From assembly GCF_003369915.1 (NCBI RefSeq), contig NC_046676.1:19140001-19204000 (forward strand): 64,000 nt of DNA, written 5' to 3'. Every line of letters starts with the position of its first letter. Position 1 is the stretch's first letter. Made by a program: the position numbers and the translations under genes. Below the pieces are notes generated by a model. It saw only the letters and a list, made by a program, of their open reading frames with translations, searched no databases and had not been told where the DNA came from. Of this stretch, positions 60,770-64,000 are shown one piece after another. This DNA is from Drosophila miranda. Its lineage: Eukaryota; Arthropoda; Insecta; Diptera; Drosophilidae.

Positions 60770-63700
60770 CTGTGGTACAGAGACAGAGAGTTGGAAAAAA
60801 AAGTTAGGTTGGTTTTCAGGCATGGAATAGTGTATTAATGGATTCTCTAGTTACTTGCGCCTCACTGTATTGGCGATAGAGAAATGAGTTGTGTTTTGGT
60901 TTCTTCAAAGTAATGTAAGGGATACCCTGCAAAGCAAGCCACCTAGGGGTATACCCTATGCACTCACAGAAAGACCCATTCATTTGAAATATACCATAAA
61001 GGACAGATGGAGAAGCCCCTAGTAAATGGACAAAGAATACTATTTCCAGGGTAACGTAACCTTCAGCCGAATACTTTCAATTGTATTTCGTCTCGAGAAG
61101 TTCTCATTCGCTGCGTAAAACATTTGCTGATAAAAAGCAAGATTTCGTAATGAGCTTTTTGTCGGGAGGCTAGGAATTCAGTCGTACAGTCAGGCTTCCA
61201 TTAGAGCATGGATACATATCTTTATGGCAATCAGCGGCACTGACTGCCGACTGATAACGAATTGTTTCATTCATTCAGCTTTTGGCCAGGCCTTATCGCA
61301 GAGGTGCCCGTGCACCCGCCCTATGACCGACTTGGTAACATTGACAATATGCTGACCTACATGGGGCCGCGACCCTGCTCGATAGCAGTGCCAAACCCTC
61401 CCCACTCTGATCGTATGCTACGTGTTTATGGCTACATGGGGCCATTCGTATCTGGAGGGGGACAAGTGCCTGCCATAATTACGGCTGCTTACCAAATAAC
61501 TTTATGGCCCGTGCTCAAGTTGGGGTTTTGTGTGTGTGTGTCGATCCAGTTAGAAATTCCACCTGCATGCGCTCATGGGTCAAAATTGATTTTTCACGCC
61601 CGCTTAACGAAGGGCAACGTGATTTTTCGCCAGAAACTTGGAAAAGCCAGGCAATTCCTGACATTCCCCATGACTTCCTATCGATAAATGTGCCCAAATG
61701 GATATCCCCACCTAATGCTAATTCCCCATAATTGAAATCTCCGCTCCATTATTAATTACCCGTAATTTTCAAAGATCCAAAGCCACTCAACGGATACGAT
61801 GTCGATGCGACCCTGAACTTATGGAAAAAAATATATATACTTCAGGCATTGCAAATTACAAAGGAATGATTTTTGTTCCGCCTTTGCTTGAACATTTGTT
61901 TTGCTTTTTATTTATTTATTTTTTATTTTTTGTCGGTTTAAAGTTGAATCATCGCTTTGGAGAGAGAGAGAGAGAGAGAAAGAGCCCGCAAGATTTATGA
62001 GTGTTGGCATTAGCCCCTTGATGAGTACGCGACTTAATTTATTGGAGGGGCACATAAGAAGAGGATGCGGCTCGTGTTTGGGCCTGGGCTTGGGCTTGGG
62101 GGGATGACCTTGACTTTCCCGCCACTCGAACTTCCATTGTAAGCGATTTTTAATTCAAATACAAAGGTAAACAATGAGCCGCAAAAAAAAACAATATTCA
62201 ACAATGAGATCGTTCACGTGGGGTCCCAGGGCGGGGAAGATGCTCTCAATGGGGCAATGTCGGAGGGAAATAATAATAATAATAATAATTGATGGACACA
62301 GTCGCATGTCCGAAAACGTTTTTGTTGATTTCGATTTCTATTTGGAGGCGAAGCGGGCGCAACAGAAAACGTCACAAAAAAATCAACAAGCTAATCGTTA
62401 AATTGAATGGAACATCCACTATATACTCGTATACTCGTTTTGTTAATGAAACCAAAAAACAGATGACCATTAATCAAAATCAAAGGATTACTTTTAAGTT
62501 TTAAATAAATTATTTGTAATATTATTTTTTTGAGAATTTAACTCCAAATTAAATCATTTTCAAGGCATAAATTCTGTTTAATATATAGAAAATATATTTT
62601 TCTAAGGGAAGTATATTGTTTTTATAAATATTTGTTCTTCAAAATGATTTACTCTTGCGAAACTGTTCATATTTCCGTTTGTTTTGGCCCTTCTGCTCCG
62701 TCGGATTCTATAATTGATAATATTTGGTACATTCATAATTCGGTTTTCTGCTTCGTTCCGTCAAGCGATTTCCCGTTGTCCCTCCACTCTGATCTGTCGC
62801 TCTACCGTTTCTGGCCATTGGCCGAGCAGCAGGGAGCTCGCCGAGAATGAGGCAAACTTTAATTGAATTTGCAATCAAGCATGAAGTACACACGCACGCA
62901 CACACACACAGATACAAATATTTGTACATAGATACAATGGAGAATAAGGCATCCCCCCCTTGTACGTTTTGGTGGGGAGACGCGACAGACAACGATGGAG
63001 GCTCCATTGTGACAGCAGCAGCAGCAGCTTGTTTGTTGACTTAAGCGGTTTCTCATCATTAAAGCAAATTAGCCGTTAGGCACTTACAGGTAGATGATTT
63101 TGATTGTTGATTGTGTCGCCCCTCCCCCCCCCCATCCTGGGGGATGATCCCCACCTCCAAAAATACAGGCAAATCCGTTTTTATATAAATACCGCACGTG
63201 GCGGTAACTTTTCCCAGTGCGGCATATTTCCAAGTAAATTCTAATTAAATTTTGTTTTATTTGGAAATTTCGCACCGAATTTAATTATAGTTTCTAGGCA
63301 AATATTGAAGGTCTTATCTAAGCAGAGGAAATGATAGAACAAACAGTGGAATTAATGAGATAAAGATACTTTTTATAGCAGTTTCCGATGGGGTTTAGCT
63401 ACAGGCTATATGTTGGTAATGAATTAAGAATGAGTCAGTTGTGGGTGACTTAATATGGCTATAAAAGATATCGCTTCATGGGAACTGATTTGTAATAAGA
63501 TATTCTCGAGTCGGACGAGTCATCTGTTAGCGATTACCTCTCAAAAAGGCCCCAAGAAGTGCTGTGATTAGAAAGCCCTTCTGAAGGGAGGCCCCCGTCT
63601 ATTGGTGTTCGTTCGCTTATGGGAAATTTTCACTGAAAAGCTCTCACCTCGAAACCCCCTTGATCCACAGGGAATGCCGCTTAACCTATCGACGATCCCC

Positions 63701-64000
63701 CCTGTTGTCTAACTGTGCAATTAGCTGTCATAAATAGCGAGAGAGACAATGCCGAGCTCGATTCGTTTTGGAGTATTATGTAAGCCCTTCACATTTCACG
63801 AAATGATGCATCACGAGCCACACTTAAAGGCAGTCCAAAAGTAATGAAAAATATCAACTTATGGCAATAATAACTCAGTCCCAAAATAGCTAAAGAATTT
63901 CAAAGATAATTGCCATTGTTTATTATAAAATTAACGAAATATGGAAGAAGCCTACGTAATAATTTAAACAAAAGCTGACGACATTCCTGTGTGTGCTGAG
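60770..64000. other. Upstream region of Sip1, no other gene seen
   Basis: Probably includes the Sip1 5' UTR intron. Open frames such as the one at 61262-61687 have no recognisable domain and no promoter. A GA repeat lies at 61962-61980 and an (ATA)n run at 62270-62290. Confidence 0.45.
63088..63190 (-). promoter_or_regulatory. Possible distal promoter and 5' exon of Sip1
   Basis: On the minus strand a TTATATAAAA box lies near 63185, next to a CACGTG E-box. Downstream is a leader-like stretch (ACACAATCAACAATCAAAA) ending at a perfect donor GTAAGT (plus 63087-63082). It has no start codon and could splice to the acceptor at 60771-60770 just before the Sip1 ATG, a 2.3 kb intron. Splice logic only; no transcript evidence. 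Confidence 0.3.

Noticed and set aside
61262..61687. 141-codon plus-strand frame upstream of Sip1
   Set aside because: No domain, no promoter, composition of noncoding DNA.
1..64000. tRNA, rRNA or snRNA genes
   Set aside because: I looked for conserved tRNA box sequences and found none convincing. A covariance-model search would be needed to exclude small RNAs in introns.

Overview
This is a Drosophila window. The genes have short GT-AG introns, 5' UTR exons rich in CAACAA, TATA/Inr and DRE/Motif-6 promoters, long CAG, CA and poly-G runs, and no bacterial features. The recognisable genes (an FGF8-like ligand, two Ir48-type ionotropic receptors, a PIR1/DUSP11-like RNA phosphatase, walrus/ETF-alpha, the Bcl-2 protein Buffy, a zona pellucida protein, a single-PDZ Sip1/NHERF protein) correspond, from memory, to the neighbourhood of D. 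melanogaster cytological region 48C (Muller element C). Two nearly identical helitron-like elements resemble the ISY/ISX family of the D. pseudoobscura/D. miranda lineage, so an obscura-group species is my best guess. That guess is an inference and was not checked against any database.

Layout. 1-8.7 kb: noncoding, simple repeats and poly-G runs. 8.77 kb: a helitron 5'-end fragment. 9.1-11.4 kb: a foldback element with arms near 0.9 kb. 11.4-14.8 kb: no gene seen. 14.9-about 26.3 kb, minus strand: an FGF8-like gene (pyramus most likely, thisbe possible). I rebuilt its coding sequence as five pieces, with the start codon split by a 6.1 kb intron. 26.4-33.8 kb: largely noncoding, with one 5'-UTR-like exon near 29.2 kb. 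33.8-37.6 kb, plus: two tandem divergent ionotropic receptors. 40.2-40.6 kb: an inverted repeat with perfect 68/76-nt arms just downstream of the PIR1-like stop codon. 40.7-44.2 kb, minus: PIR1-like phosphatase, seven coding exons. 44.7-45.9 kb, plus: walrus. 46.3-47.4 kb, minus: Buffy, four coding exons. 48.4-50.3 kb, plus: ZP-domain membrane protein, four exons. 50.3-52.6 kb: no gene. 52.6-54.8 kb: two tandem helitrons. 54.8-56.5 kb: no gene. 56.5-57.6 kb: DRE and Motif-6 promoter elements. 57.6-59.2 kb, plus: a PIF/Harbinger (ISL2EU-like) transposase-derived host gene. 59.8-60.8 kb, minus: Sip1/NHERF-like scaffold. 60.8-64 kb: probable upstream intron and possible distal 5' exon of Sip1.

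The genes are not one pathway. PIR1-like/walrus and Buffy/ZP are divergent pairs. Walrus/Buffy and transposase-derived/Sip1 are convergent pairs. Coding joins were made by eye from splice signals, frame continuity and family similarity. No alignment or RNA data were available.
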